A stretch of DNA of 64,000 bases. It comes from Ruminococcaceae bacterium UBA1405 (GTDB lineage: Bacteria > Bacillota > Clostridia > Oscillospirales > Ruminococcaceae). This document shows, in pieces, positions 43,727 to 53,418 of this stretch (position 1 is the stretch's first letter; each line of letters begins with the position of its first letter). The notes under the pieces were generated by a model. It did no database searches and was not told the origin of the DNA. It saw nothing but the letters and a program-made list of their open reading frames with translations. The translations under genes were made by a program, and so were the position numbers. The DNA is taken from the NCBI GenBank assembly GCA_002305685.1, contig DBQB01000003.1:58626-122625 (forward strand), read 5' to 3'.

Positions 43727-45700
43727 TTACGGCTGGCGGCCTCCTCTGGACTGATAAAATTCATCGATGGCAGCGAGCAGCTTTTGGTATGCTTCATCAA
43801 AGGTGATTCCGCTCATCTGGGTGGCGGCCATGGTCTGGTGTCCGCCTCCCCCCAGTCTTTCCATAATCACCTGCACGTTGATCGCGCCCATACTCCTTGC
43901 GGAGATGGAAACACCACCGTCGTATTCATAGAGGGCAAAGGAAGCGTCCACATCGGTGATGTTGAGCAGCTCATCCGCCGCCTGAGGCGCCACCAACTTG
44001 ACGTGTTCCAGCGGCTCATTGACGCCGGCAATGGCACACCGCCGGTAGATCTGGGTGGAGGAGATGATCTTGGTCCGGGAACGGTATTCCTCCATGCTGG
44101 TGGAAAACAGTTTGCGTACCTCCACTGTATCCGCCCCCATCCGGCGCAGATAGGCCGCCGCCTCAAAGGTTCTCACACCGGCGCGCATGACAAAGTTTTT
44201 GGTGTCCAGCATAATGCCGGCCAGCAGCGCTTCCGCCTCCACACGGGTAATCCGCCGCTTCTCTCCAAAATAAGGGAGCATCTCCGCCACCATCTCAGAA
44301 GCGGAGGACGCGTAGGGTTCATGATAGAAAATCACTGCGTTGTCAATATGATTGACCATCTTGCGGTGATGATCGATGACCACCACCGTCTTGCAGGCGG
44401 CATACAGGTCATAGGATTCCACCACATTTTTCAGATGGGTATCCACCACAATCAGCAGGGTGTTGGGCTGCAAATTGGCCAGCACATCCGCAGGGGAGCG
44501 AAACGCCGGGCCATACCCGTTTTCAACCAGCCGCGCAATCAGCGGCGCCACCAGATGCCTTTTGGGATCGATGGCGATGCAGACCTGTTTGCCCATGGAA
44601 CGGGCAACCCGGTACATCCCCACCGCAGCGCCCAGGCTATCCATATCCGCGAACCGGTGCCCCATCACCACCACATGGTCGTGGGATTCCAGCAGTTCCT
44701 GCAATGCGGAAGCCACAATTCTCGCCTTTACCTTGGTACGCTTCTCCACCCCTTTGGAGACTCCGCCGAAAAATTCATAGCCTTCCCGGCTGCGCACCAC
44801 CGCCTGGTCGCCGCCGCGGCCCAGACACATATCCAGCGCCTGGCGTGCCATCTGTTCCGATTCCATCAGATCCTTTGCCCCGATCCCCACACCGATGGAG
44901 AGGGTCGCCGGCATATTGTCGGAAGCGCTGATGCCGCGCACGCTGTCCAGTACCTCAAAACGCCCTTTGATCATCTTTTCCAGGTACTGTTTTTCTACAA
45001 TGGCAATATAGCGATCCCGGTCGGTTTTATAGATGAACGCTTTGTGGGCGGCACAATACTTTTCGATGATGGTTTCAATCTCCGCAAAGATCTGAGAGCG
45101 TTCATTTTCCTTGGCGTTTTGCATCAGCTCCTCATAGTTATCCACCAAAATGATGGCAACCGAGGGACGGGTGACCTGGTATTCATGGGCCAGGCGTTTG
45201 ATGGCGGTATCGTCCACAAAATAGAATACCTTCAGCCTTTCCTCATGTTTTGCCGCGTTGGAAAAATAGACGGTATATTCCCGCCCGCTGCGGACAATGT
45301 TGATCCCTTTTTCGGGACAATCCTGGGTGTGATCGATGTTTGCCACCTGGGCAATGTTGCCGTCGTACAGATCGTTTCCGCCCAGCACCACATTGCGGAA
45401 CAGATCGTTATACCAGACAATCTGCCCCTCGATATCGGTAATGAGCACCGGCAGCGGAAACGCCGTCAAAACCCCGCGCTGGGTATCGGAGAGCAGTTCC
45501 CCCATATATCCCAAGAGCTGATGGGTGTACTTCTGAGAACGCCGCATACAGATGATCACGACACCCACAGCCAACAAAAACAGCGCCAGCTCCAGATAAA
45601 ACAGGGGACGATTATAGAAAAAGGTCGCTGTCGTCATAGCCGCGCAGAGCAGCAACAGCAAGACCAGAGCAGGAGTCACCATTGCGATCCGTTTTTTCAC
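43727..45700 (-). CDS. gdpP: Cyclic-di-AMP phosphodiesterase GdpP
   Basis: GdpP breaks down c-di-AMP, which controls potassium uptake, osmolytes and cell-wall homeostasis. The 657-aa protein has two membrane segments (about 8-55), a PAS-like domain, a degenerate GGDEF domain (about 165-290) and a DHH/DHHA1 phosphodiesterase (about 310-650). The catalytic motifs are VMGHRFADMDSLG, VVDTH, VIDHHRK and, at the C-terminus, GGGGHQ. I chose the GTG at 45700, which follows AAGGTGG closely and starts KKRIAMVTP; a GTG at 45730 is also open. A promoter lies 78 bp upstream. Confidence 0.95.
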   Translation of the reverse strand: MKKRIAMVTPALVLLLLLCAAMTTATFFYNRPLFYLELALFLLAVGVVIICMRRSQKYTHQLLGYMGELLSDTQRGVLTAFPLPVLITDIEGQIVWYNDLFRNVVLGGNDLYDGNIAQVANIDHTQDCPEKGINIVRSGREYTVYFSNAAKHEERLKVFYFVDDTAIKRLAHEYQVTRPSVAIILVDNYEELMQNAKENERSQIFAEIETIIEKYCAAHKAFIYKTDRDRYIAIVEKQYLEKMIKGRFEVLDSVRGISASDNMPATLSIGVGIGAKDLMESEQMARQALDMCLGRGGDQAVVRSREGYEFFGGVSKGVEKRTKVKARIVASALQELLESHDHVVVMGHRFADMDSLGAAVGMYRVARSMGKQVCIAIDPKRHLVAPLIARLVENGYGPAFRSPADVLANLQPNTLLIVVDTHLKNVVESYDLYAACKTVVVIDHHRKMVNHIDNAVIFYHEPYASSASEMVAEMLPYFGEKRRITRVEAEALLAGIMLDTKNFVMRAGVRTFEAAAYLRRMGADTVEVRKLFSTSMEEYRSRTKIISSTQIYRRCAIAGVNEPLEHVKLVAPQAADELLNITDVDASFALYEYDGGVSISARSMGAINVQVIMERLGGGGHQTMAATQMSGITFDEAYQKLLAAIDEFYQSRGGRQP

Positions 45701-45777
45701 TCCAACCACCTTCCTGACGACGCAGTCCACCGCAAAAAGAATTTTATTTCATTCCAGTGTATTCGTCGTATGTCCCC

Positions 45778-45806
45778 ATTATAATAGATTCTCGGCAAAT
45801 AAACAA
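45778..45806 (-). promoter_or_regulatory. Promoter of the gdpP-rplI-dnaB run
   Basis: TTGTTT and a perfect TATAAT are 17 nt apart on the minus strand. Confidence 0.7.
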
Positions 45807-45931
45807 CTAAAAATCGTACTTCCATCTTTTTTCATGGATTTTTTGTAAAAAAAAACGTATTGCACAGACATTTTTCCATTTCAGCAACCTGCCGATTTAA
45901 ACCATACGGGCGAATTCCGCCCAAAAAGCCA

Positions 45932-45973
45932 AAAGGGACGCCCTCCGGCCGAAAACCGAAAGGGCGTCCCTGC
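45932..45973 (-). terminator. Terminator of the RNase J gene
   Basis: AGGGACGCCC pairs with GGGCGTCCCT, extended by CGG/CCG, and is followed on the minus strand by TTTTGGCTTTTT. It lies 13 bp past the stop codon. Confidence 0.88.
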
Positions 45974-45985
45974 TCACTGCTCAGG

Positions 45986-47893
45986 TTAAATCTGCTGAAT
46001 CACCGGCAAAATCATCGGACTGCGCTTGGTCTGTCCGTAGAAATAATCGGATAGGTCATCCTTCAGCCGCTGCTTGATATTGGACCACTCGTGAACCCCG
46101 GTATCCCCGCAGCTCTCCACGGCATCCCGGGCAATCCTGCGCGCCTCGTTCATCATGGCCTCCGCCTCCCGGACATAGACAAAACCTCTGGAAATGATGT
46201 CCGGACCGGCCATAATCAGTCCCGTCTGTGCGTCCAGCGTCACAACCACCACAATCAGGCCGTCCTGCGCCAGGTGTTTGCGATCCCGCAGCACAATGCT
46301 GCCCACATCGCCTACGCCCAGGCCATCCACCAGCACCCGTCCGGCGGGAACGGTACCGGTATACTTCATATCCACCCCGTCGGTTTCCAGCACCTTACCG
46401 ATATCGCTGATAAAGATGTTCTGGGGCTCCACCCCCACCGCGACCGCCAGATCGGCGTGCTTTTTCATATGCTTATATTCCCCGTGAATGGGAATAAAGA
46501 ACTTGGGGCGGGTTAATCCCAGCATCAGGCGCAGCTCATCCTGACAGGCATGGCCGGAAACGTGAACCTCATACATATTGTCGTAGATCACCTCGGCGCC
46601 CAGCTTCATCAGCTCATTGATGACCCGGCTGACCGTTTTCTCGTTTCCGGGGATGGGTTTGGCGGAGATGATGATGAAATCGTTGGGGGTAACCGAAACC
46701 TTCCGGTGATCGCTCATGGCCATACGGCTGAGGGCGGACATAGGCTCTCCCTGGCTTCCGGTGGTGATGATTACCATCTGCTCATCGCTGTAGCGGCCGA
46801 TGGCATCGATGTCCACCAGCGTCCCATCTGGGATATCCAGATATCCCAGCTCCAGGGCGGTGGCGGTGGCGTTGACCATGCTGCGCCCGGAGATGGCGAC
46901 CTTACGGCCGTGGCGAACCGCCGCGGAGATGATCTGCTGCACCCGGTGCACGTTGGAGGCGAAGGTCGCGATGATGATCCGCTTTTTCTCCGCACGGTTG
47001 AAGAGCGTCTCAAAGGTTTCTCCCACCTTGCGCTCGCTGGTGGTACTGCCGGGGCGCTCCGCGTTGGTGGATTCCCCCAACAACGCCAGGACCCCGCGGC
47101 TTCCCAGCTCGCCGAAGCGGGCCAGATCGATGATCTCTCCCTGGATGGGGGAGTAATCCACCTTAAAGTCGCCGGTATGGATGATCACGCCTGCCGGGGT
47201 GTGTATCGCCATGGCGCAGGCGTCGGGGATGGAATGGTTTACCCGGATAAATTCCACCGCCATACATCCCGCTTTGATGATATCTTTGGGCTTTACCACA
47301 TTGAGCTGGGTGGAGGAAAGAATCCCGTGTTCCACCAGTTTTCCTTCCAGCAGCCCCAGTGTCAACCGGGTAGCGTATACCGGGACATTGAGCTTTTTGA
47401 GCAGATACGGTACCGCGCCAATATGGTCCTCATGCCCGTGGGTCAAAAAGATGCCCCGAATCTTTTCGCGGTTGCGTTCCAGATAGGTAAAATCCGGGAT
47501 CACCAGATCGACGCCCAGCATCTCATCGTCCGGGAACGCAAGGCCGCAGTCCACAATGATGATATCGTTGGCACATTCATAGACATAAATATTCTTTCCA
47601 ATCTCGCCCAGTCCGCCCAAAGAGATGATCTTCACCGGGGTTTTGCGCACCTGGCGCCCTCTGGAGCTGCGGCGGGGAGAGGCGGTACGCCCTTCCTTGG
47701 AGATTGTCTGTTTGGCCGGCTGTTCTTTGGCGGAAACGGTGGACGCCTGCGCCGATTTTGCCTGTCTTTCCGGGTTTCTTCTGCTGGTACTGCGGCGTAC
47801 AGGACGTTTGCTGTGTGCCGCTGCCTCCGAACCGTTTTCCTCTGCCTTCGCTCTTGCAGACTGGTTATTCTCTTTTTTCTCCTGTTGTGTCAC
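45986..47893 (-). CDS. rnj: Ribonuclease J
   Basis: RNase J is a metallo-beta-lactamase/beta-CASP nuclease that acts in mRNA decay and rRNA maturation with 5'-3' exo- and endonuclease activity. The 635-aa protein has the core from about residue 85: KIISLGGLGEIGKNIYVYE, the metal site HGHEDHIGAVPYL, HSIPDACAMAI and HTGDFKVD, and the C-terminal HVSGHACQDEL. Before it is a basic, disordered extension of about 80 residues (Ser/Arg/Lys/Ala-rich), unlike the short start of Bacillus RnjA. GTG at 47893 follows GGAGG by 8 nt; the ATG at 47899 is too close. It is transcribed alone. Confidence 0.94.
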   Translation of the reverse strand: MTQQEKKENNQSARAKAEENGSEAAAHSKRPVRRSTSRRNPERQAKSAQASTVSAKEQPAKQTISKEGRTASPRRSSRGRQVRKTPVKIISLGGLGEIGKNIYVYECANDIIIVDCGLAFPDDEMLGVDLVIPDFTYLERNREKIRGIFLTHGHEDHIGAVPYLLKKLNVPVYATRLTLGLLEGKLVEHGILSSTQLNVVKPKDIIKAGCMAVEFIRVNHSIPDACAMAIHTPAGVIIHTGDFKVDYSPIQGEIIDLARFGELGSRGVLALLGESTNAERPGSTTSERKVGETFETLFNRAEKKRIIIATFASNVHRVQQIISAAVRHGRKVAISGRSMVNATATALELGYLDIPDGTLVDIDAIGRYSDEQMVIITTGSQGEPMSALSRMAMSDHRKVSVTPNDFIIISAKPIPGNEKTVSRVINELMKLGAEVIYDNMYEVHVSGHACQDELRLMLGLTRPKFFIPIHGEYKHMKKHADLAVAVGVEPQNIFISDIGKVLETDGVDMKYTGTVPAGRVLVDGLGVGDVGSIVLRDRKHLAQDGLIVVVVTLDAQTGLIMAGPDIISRGFVYVREAEAMMNEARRIARDAVESCGDTGVHEWSNIKQRLKDDLSDYFYGQTKRSPMILPVIQQI

Positions 47894-48567
47894 TATCATT
47901 ACCTCCAAATTCTTCTGACAACCAGCAAAATGACGGCAGCTTTATCCGCCCTTCCAATTGAAACGTTCTAAACTGCTGGTTTTTCCTGTTTCCAAAATTA
48001 CTGTCCATACAACTTATATACATGATGAGATGAACCGGCCTTTCTATCCGCGCCACTGGGGTATCCTCTGAGCGCCCTGTCAGGGGTATTTCACAGCGAT
48101 CTATCCTTCTCTTGTGCAGCATGAAAATGCACAGAAAATCTCCCTTCTCTCCGGAAAACAGAGAACCATCCGGAAAAAAGCAAAAAAATACCACTTTCAT
48201 CTCAGAAAGCACACAAAACCGAGAAAATCCGAAGCAGTAAAACGCCCCCTGCAAACGGAATCCATTCCCGGAAAGGATTGCCGGAAAACGAACACATCAT
48301 TCATAGTTATTGTATCCGAAAGCAACGTATGTGTCAAGCAGCGGCACTCTGCTGGACGCTACCTATAGTTTGCGCCGATCCAGTACGGTTATACCAGATA
48401 TCCCCAGGCAAATTCGCCGCTATCCCCAAAACAGCCCTTCTTTTTTTATCCCATCTCCCGTTGACTTTTGCGGTTTCCTACCATACACTGGAAAAAAGAA
48501 CTCATCGGATAAACTCCCAATTCAAAATACAGCTCAAAATTGTTACATGGAAGGAGGAGAACAGATC
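47894..48567. other. Divergent intergenic region between RNase J and the cellulase-like gene
   Basis: This 674-bp stretch has no convincing gene. Short frames occur on both strands but without ribosome binding sites or protein-like composition. CCGGAAAA occurs several times between 48150 and 48300 on the plus strand. The only clear signal is a promoter at 48461-48489. The RNase J leader would be long, and nothing in it is recognised. Confidence 0.5.
48461..48489 (+). promoter_or_regulatory. Promoter of the cellulase-like gene
   Basis: TTGACT and TACACT are 17 nt apart, 78 bp before the start codon. Confidence 0.65.
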
Positions 48568-49830
48568 ATGTCCCAGACAAAGCTAACCATCGACAAAGAC
48601 AAATTTCGCATCAACGGCAAACTCACCTATTCGGAGATTCCCACCGTCAAACCGCAGATGCACGGACTGCTCATGAACGCAAGGTTCATCCAAGGGGTCT
48701 TTGACAGCAAAAACCGCGCCCAGTTCCACCGATACGGAAAAACCTTCGACCCGCAGCAGAACACCGACGCACTGATCGCGGCGCTTCCCCGGTGGTATGA
48801 AAAAGGGCTGCGGGCCATTACGGTGGGGATGCAGGGGGGCGGCGCCTGCTTCACCATACCGGGCGAGGAACTGCAAAACCAGCCCTTCTCCCTTGACGGA
48901 ACCTGGATTGACCCTGCCTATCTGCAGCGGCTGTACCGGATCCTTGAAGCCTGCGACCGGCTGGGTATGGCCGTCATCGTCAGCTACTTTTACGGATTTA
49001 ACGCCGCATCCCTTCAGGGGGCAGCAGCGGTCATCCGCATTGTGGAATCGATGACCCGTTATCTGCGGGATACCGGCTTTGCAAACATCGTCATTGAAAT
49101 CGCCAACGAACACAACGTCTCCGCCTTCTCCTCCCTGCCCATCCTCCACGAACCTCAGGGGATTGTCGCGCTGATCCATCTGGCAAAACAGATCGCCCCA
49201 AATCTGGCGGTAGGGTGCAGCGGAGCCGGAGGGTATCTGCACCGGGAGGTCTGCCAGGCAAGCGATATTGTGTTGATTCATGGCAACGGGGAAAGCCGCT
49301 CTCAGCTCTACAATCATATTCGCAGGGCAAAAGAATATGCGGGGGAGAAACCGATTGTCATCAACGAGGATTCCCAGGCCATCGGGCAGCTGCAGGTGTG
49401 TGAGGAAACCTGCTGTTCCTGGGGATATTACAACAATATGACCAAGCAGGAACCTCCCGTGGATTGGGGAATCACCCGAGGGGAAGACGCCTTCTTTGCC
49501 TGGAGGATGGCAGATATGCTCGGCATCGCCCAACCGGAGATTGCGCCGGAAGAACAGTATTATTTTCAGGGCTTTGAGCCACAGATGCATCACCACGGCA
49601 TCCGTTTTCCCAGGGTTGCCTGCCTTTACCCCGAGAAGGTCAACTATGTGCGGTTTTATCAAAACGGCGAGCTGGTCTATACCTGCTACGATGAGAGCTT
49701 TACCTGCGGGTTTCGCTCCAACTGGAAACAGGACGGCTTCCTCACAAGGGATGGGGATGTCTGGGAGGCGGAAATCGTGCTGCGAGACGGCAAAACCCTT
49801 CGCCTGACCCAAAGGGTAAAAAACATCTGA
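48568..49830 (+). CDS. Cellulase-like glycoside hydrolase (GH5/GH-A clan)
   Basis: This 420-aa protein looks like a (beta/alpha)8 glycoside hydrolase of the GH-A clan. It has the strand NIVIEIANEHNVS, in which NE would hold the acid/base Glu (about residue 180), and PIVINEDSQ, where Glu could be the nucleophile (about 270). The C-terminal 100 residues form a beta-rich domain (NYVRFYQNGELVYTCYDE). It lacks a signal peptide, so it is intracellular, acting on imported glycosides. AAGGAGG lies 11 nt before the ATG at 48568. It is expressed alone; specificity is unknown. Confidence 0.75.
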   Translation: MSQTKLTIDKDKFRINGKLTYSEIPTVKPQMHGLLMNARFIQGVFDSKNRAQFHRYGKTFDPQQNTDALIAALPRWYEKGLRAITVGMQGGGACFTIPGEELQNQPFSLDGTWIDPAYLQRLYRILEACDRLGMAVIVSYFYGFNAASLQGAAAVIRIVESMTRYLRDTGFANIVIEIANEHNVSAFSSLPILHEPQGIVALIHLAKQIAPNLAVGCSGAGGYLHREVCQASDIVLIHGNGESRSQLYNHIRRAKEYAGEKPIVINEDSQAIGQLQVCEETCCSWGYYNNMTKQEPPVDWGITRGEDAFFAWRMADMLGIAQPEIAPEEQYYFQGFEPQMHHHGIRFPRVACLYPEKVNYVRFYQNGELVYTCYDESFTCGFRSNWKQDGFLTRDGDVWEAEIVLRDGKTLRLTQRVKNI

Positions 49831-49895
49831 GAAACAGACCTGCCGCAAAATTCGGCAATATCGCAGCCTGCCAAAACAATTCCAAACCAAACACA

Positions 49896-49935
49896 GGCCC
49901 CCAAAAGAAGCGGTTGTGCTTCCTTTGGGGGCCTA
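49896..49935. terminator. Hairpin between convergent genes
   Basis: AGGCCCCCAAA and TTTGGGGGCCT form an 11-bp stem, extended by GAAG/CTTC. No T run follows on either strand, so it may be a weak terminator or an mRNA 3' stabiliser for both the glycosidase and the SDR gene. Confidence 0.55.
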
Positions 49936-50011
49936 TGTTGATACATTCTCTTTTGCAGCAGCCACTGCTGTAGAATGTAGAAACAGGACGCCTAAAGATA
50001 AACCGGAATTT

Positions 50012-50839
50012 TTAAAAATCCGTATCGTATTCCCAGGGCTGTCCTCCGGAAATACACCCGCCATCCACCCGATATTCGCATCCGGTGATATAGGCGGAGG
50101 CATCAGATGCCAGAAGAATACAGACACCCACAATATCCTCCGGATATCCAGGCCGGTTCATGGCGATATGTTCCAGCAGATACTTGGAGCGAGTGGGATG
50201 TTCCCAGGTCACCGTAGTCAGCGGGGTTTGGATATGTCCCGGGCTGATACAGTTGGAACGAATACCATATTTGGCCCATTCCACCGATTCAGACTTGGTC
50301 AAGGCGTATACCCCGCTTTTGGTGGCTGCATATACCGAACAGCCTCCCAGCACCCATCCGGTATTGTGGGAACCAATGTTGATGATGCTGCCGCCCTTAC
50401 CGGTGCGCAAAAACTGCTCCTTCATCTGGCGGGCAACCGCCTGGGTTACAAAAAAGGTTCCCTTGAGATTGATATCCATAATACGGTCATAGGTCTGCTC
50501 ATCATAATCCGCAAGGCCTATGCGCTTATTGATCCCTGCACAGTTGACCAAAACGTCGATATGCCCATACATCCGGACAATCTCTTCCACACAGGCGGAG
50601 ATGTTCTCTTTGTCGGTGACATCCAACAAATGAACCGATGCGCCGCCGTCTGCCTGTACAATCTCGCCCTGAAGGGCTTGCAGCGAGGAAAGATTGATGT
50701 CGCAAAGCGCCACCGAAGCGCCCGCCTGTGCCAGCGCTTTGCACAGAGCGCTCCCTATGCCGCCCGCGGCGCCGGTGAAAAGCACAACCTTACCTTCCAG
50801 GGAAAACAATTTTTCCAAATATGAAGCTGCCGTTATCAT
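50012..50839 (-). CDS. Short-chain dehydrogenase/reductase (SDR)
   Basis: This 275-aa NAD(P)-dependent oxidoreductase has the SDR pattern: cofactor-binding TGAAGGIGSALCKAL (about residue 22), NCAGINKR, the Ser of the catalytic site in NIGSHN, YAATKSG with Tyr and Lys, and PGHIQTPL. The C-terminus SAYITGCEYRVDGG is typical of gluconate 5-dehydrogenase and related polyol dehydrogenases. It is the last gene of the GntR/transketolase unit, 47 bp after the C-terminal subunit. Its substrate is likely a ketose, polyol or sugar acid linked to the transketolase reaction (inference). The start at 50839 has AAGGGG 11 nt upstream. Confidence 0.88.
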   Translation of the reverse strand: MITAASYLEKLFSLEGKVVLFTGAAGGIGSALCKALAQAGASVALCDINLSSLQALQGEIVQADGGASVHLLDVTDKENISACVEEIVRMYGHIDVLVNCAGINKRIGLADYDEQTYDRIMDINLKGTFFVTQAVARQMKEQFLRTGKGGSIINIGSHNTGWVLGGCSVYAATKSGVYALTKSESVEWAKYGIRSNCISPGHIQTPLTTVTWEHPTRSKYLLEHIAMNRPGYPEDIVGVCILLASDASAYITGCEYRVDGGCISGGQPWEYDTDF

Positions 50840-50886
50840 CGATGCTCTGTCCCCTTTTCCAATTTCGCGTTTCCCGGCAGCAGCCA

Positions 50887-51819
50887 TCACCCCTGCCGGG
50901 CGATGGAACGAACTGCCTGCACAATGTGCTCCACCGTCAGGCCATGGTATTGCAGCACCTCGGCATAATTGTGCCCGCTGCATCCAAAGGTATCTTCAAT
51001 TCCCACAAACTCAATGGGTTTGCCGCTGCGGCGCAGCACCTCCGCGATAGCGCTGCCCAAACCGCCGATCACGCTATGCTCCTCAGCGGTGACAACCCCC
51101 CGGCAACCTTCAGCCAACTGGGCAATCTTCTGGGAATTGAGGGGTTTGATGGTGCTGACATTGACCACCCGCACCGACAGTTCTCCCTCCAATTCCTTGG
51201 CTGCCGCCAGGGACAGCCCCACCATATAACCGGTAGCGAAAATCACCACATCCCCGCCATCCCGAAGCATGGTGGGTACACCGATCTCAAAGGGCTTACC
51301 CTCCGGGGTTACGTTCTCATAATCGTTGCGATTGAGCCGCAGATAAGCGGGCCCATGATACTTTGCCAAAGCCTTGGTCGCCTCCACCGTCTCATTGGCA
51401 TCGGCGGGGCAGATGACTACCATACCCGGAATCGCCCGCATATACGCGATATCCTCCACCGATTGATGGGTGGAGCCATCGCCAAAGTCCGAAAGCCCTG
51501 CGGAGGACCCCACAATTTTGACATTAAGACGCCCGATGGAGATGGTCTGACGAATCTGATCGTAGGCACGGCCGGCGGCAAACACCGCAAAGGAGTTGGT
51601 GAAGGGAATCAGCCCGGTCTGGGCCATCCCCGCGGCCACCGAGGTCATGTTGGCCTCGGCAATCCCCATCTCATAATGTCTTTCGGGAAACGCCTGTTCA
51701 AACATCTTTCCCGTGGTGGAGCCCGCCAGATCCGCGTCCAGCACCACCACATCCGGATTTTCCTTTCCCAGTTCTACCAGGGTATTTCCGTATGCAATTC
51801 TCTGATTGGTATAAGCCAT
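50887..51819 (-). CDS. Transketolase, C-terminal subunit
   Basis: This 310-aa protein corresponds to the pyrimidine-binding and C-terminal domains of transketolase; with the next gene it makes the thiamine-diphosphate enzyme that moves two-carbon units between sugars. It has DADLAGSTTG, then MGIAEANMTSVAAG, where Glu activates the cofactor, followed by DGSTHQSVEDIA and the C-terminal VNVSTIKPL. Split transketolases are common in Firmicutes, often in catabolic operons apart from the central pentose pathway copy. GGAGGGG lies 7 nt before the ATG at 51819. It is 25 bp after the N-terminal subunit gene. Confidence 0.94.
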   Translation of the reverse strand: MAYTNQRIAYGNTLVELGKENPDVVVLDADLAGSTTGKMFEQAFPERHYEMGIAEANMTSVAAGMAQTGLIPFTNSFAVFAAGRAYDQIRQTISIGRLNVKIVGSSAGLSDFGDGSTHQSVEDIAYMRAIPGMVVICPADANETVEATKALAKYHGPAYLRLNRNDYENVTPEGKPFEIGVPTMLRDGGDVVIFATGYMVGLSLAAAKELEGELSVRVVNVSTIKPLNSQKIAQLAEGCRGVVTAEEHSVIGGLGSAIAEVLRRSGKPIEFVGIEDTFGCSGHNYAEVLQYHGLTVEHIVQAVRSIARQG

Positions 51820-51844
51820 GTGAAACCCCTCCTTCTATCGTCAT

Positions 51845-52669
51845 TCAGGACAGTTCTTCCAGCGCCTGATCGTATTGCTGCTGGGAGAGAATGCCGTTGT
51901 GAAAGCTCACCACATTTTCCGCAAAACTGATGCCTTTTCCCTTGACGGTGTGGGCGATGATGACGGTGGGCATCCCTTTCACCTCATCCGCCCCGTCCAG
52001 CGCCGTCAGGATCTGTTCCATATCGTGCCCGTCGATCTCGATGACGTTCCAGCCAAATGCCCTCCATTTTTCCGGCAAAGGATTGGTGTCAAAACGATCC
52101 CGCACCGCGCCGGTGGCCTGCAGCCCGTTTTGATCCACAATGGCCACCAGATTATCCGCATGGTAGATTCCAGCCGCCATAATGGCCTCCCAGTTCTGCC
52201 CTTCCGCCAATTCGCCGTCGCCGCACAGCACATAGGTATGGCGTTTAATTCCCTTGGCCTTCTGCCCCAATGCCATGCCCAGCCCTATGGAAAGCCCTTG
52301 TCCCAGCGAACCGGTTCCCGCCTCAATTCCCGGAGTCTTGGTCACATCGGGATGACCCTGTAAATAGGAACCGATCTCCTTGGTATGTTTGAGGTCCTCC
52401 ACCGGGAAATAGCCGCACTGGGCCAGCGCTGCATACTGCAAAATCGCCACATGGCCCTTGCTCAGCAGGAAACGGTCCCGGTCCTCCATCTTGGGATTCT
52501 TGGGGTCGTGTTTCATCTTATAAAAATACAGCGCTGCAACAATATCGGCGCTGGAACAGGAGCCTCCCAGATGCCCCGCAATGCCTACCCCGATGCTGAT
52601 TACCACATTGCGCCGCAGGCAGCGCGCCTGCTGTTGGAGCGTTTGCAGCAATTCCTTATCATAGCTCAT
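51845..52669 (-). CDS. Transketolase, N-terminal subunit
   Basis: This 274-aa protein is the pyrophosphate-binding domain of a split transketolase. It has GHLGGSCSSADIVAALYFY, GSLGQGLSIGLGMAL and the cofactor motif CGDGELAEGQNWEA followed by the Mg-binding Asn in VDQNGLQATG. GAGGAGG lies 9 nt before the ATG at 52669, and the start overlaps the GntR stop by 11 bp, so the two are translationally coupled. Together with the SDR this suggests breakdown of an unusual pentose, ketose or sugar acid under GntR control; the substrate is unknown. Confidence 0.94.
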   Translation of the reverse strand: MSYDKELLQTLQQQARCLRRNVVISIGVGIAGHLGGSCSSADIVAALYFYKMKHDPKNPKMEDRDRFLLSKGHVAILQYAALAQCGYFPVEDLKHTKEIGSYLQGHPDVTKTPGIEAGTGSLGQGLSIGLGMALGQKAKGIKRHTYVLCGDGELAEGQNWEAIMAAGIYHADNLVAIVDQNGLQATGAVRDRFDTNPLPEKWRAFGWNVIEIDGHDMEQILTALDGADEVKGMPTVIIAHTVKGKGISFAENVVSFHNGILSQQQYDQALEELS

Positions 52670-53369
52670 GACTGATTTCCTCCTCTGTCTCATATGCTGT
52701 TTTATTCTTTTCCAGATGCTCCCGCATCCACTGCATCGCCATCGCCTCGTCCCGGCTGCGAAAGGCCTCGATCAATTTGCCGTGGTAGTAGAGACCAGGT
52801 TGGTAGCCTGTCAGCTGTACCACATCGTTCATCGCCTGCTGCAACGTCTCCCGCAGAATGCTTTGGGTGCGAATCACCAGATCATTACAGGTCATTCGTC
52901 CAATCTGGAGATGAAATTCCACATCCAGCATCCCAAAGCGCTGCGGATCTCCGATACAGCGCTGCATGGCTTCCAAAATAGACTCCAGCCGCTCCAGCTG
53001 CTGCGGCGTCCCACGGCGGGCCGCCAGCGCCGCCGACTGGATTTCCAGCATCTCCCGAAATTCCATCACCTGGGGCAGGGTATCCCGGCTCAGCACAATC
53101 GCGGGAATCAGAGGGGTCACCGCGTCCGCCGCTTCCAGCTGCTTGACAAAGGAACCTTCCCCCAACCGCGTCTCCACCAGCCCCAAAGCCCCCAGCTTTT
53201 GCAGCGCCTGACGCACCGTGATCCGGCTGACGCCAAACTGGGCTGCCAGCTCATTTTCCGACGGGAGCTTTTCCCCCGGTTTCCACTCTCCCTGTACCAG
53301 CAGCTCTTTGAGCTGCGTAAACACCTGTTCTCCAACGCTGACCCGCTTGATGGGTTTCACTCCACTCAT
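52659..53369 (-). CDS. GntR family regulator with FCD domain
   Basis: This 236-aa regulator has an N-terminal winged HTH (about 10-75: GEWKPGEKLPSENELAAQFG, then VSRITVRQALQKLG) and a helical FCD effector domain (about 90-225) which in this family usually binds a metal and a carboxylate or sugar acid. GGAG lies 8 nt before the ATG. It is the first gene of an operon with the split transketolase and SDR. The promoter has a palindromic operator just downstream, so it probably represses its own operon until the sugar-derived inducer appears. Confidence 0.93.
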   Translation of the reverse strand: MSGVKPIKRVSVGEQVFTQLKELLVQGEWKPGEKLPSENELAAQFGVSRITVRQALQKLGALGLVETRLGEGSFVKQLEAADAVTPLIPAIVLSRDTLPQVMEFREMLEIQSAALAARRGTPQQLERLESILEAMQRCIGDPQRFGMLDVEFHLQIGRMTCNDLVIRTQSILRETLQQAMNDVVQLTGYQPGLYYHGKLIEAFRSRDEAMAMQWMREHLEKNKTAYETEEEISHEL

Positions 53370-53394
53370 GGGCTTCTCTCCTGTATGCTGTTAG

Positions 53395-53405
53395 TTGTAT
53401 TACAA
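53395..53405. promoter_or_regulatory. Candidate GntR operator
   Basis: TTGTA and TACAA flank one T, a perfect short palindrome of the kind bound by FCD-type GntR regulators. It lies about 15-25 nt downstream of the -10 of the GntR promoter. Confidence 0.55.
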
Positions 53406-53418
53406 GTACTCTATGATT

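Noticed and set aside
43784..45784. Plus-strand frame of 666 codons
   Set aside because: It is a His/Gly-rich antisense shadow of gdpP.
47865..48254. Minus-strand frame of 129 codons upstream of RNase J
   Set aside because: Phe/Cys-rich, no ribosome binding site and overlapping the RNase J start; not credible as a gene.
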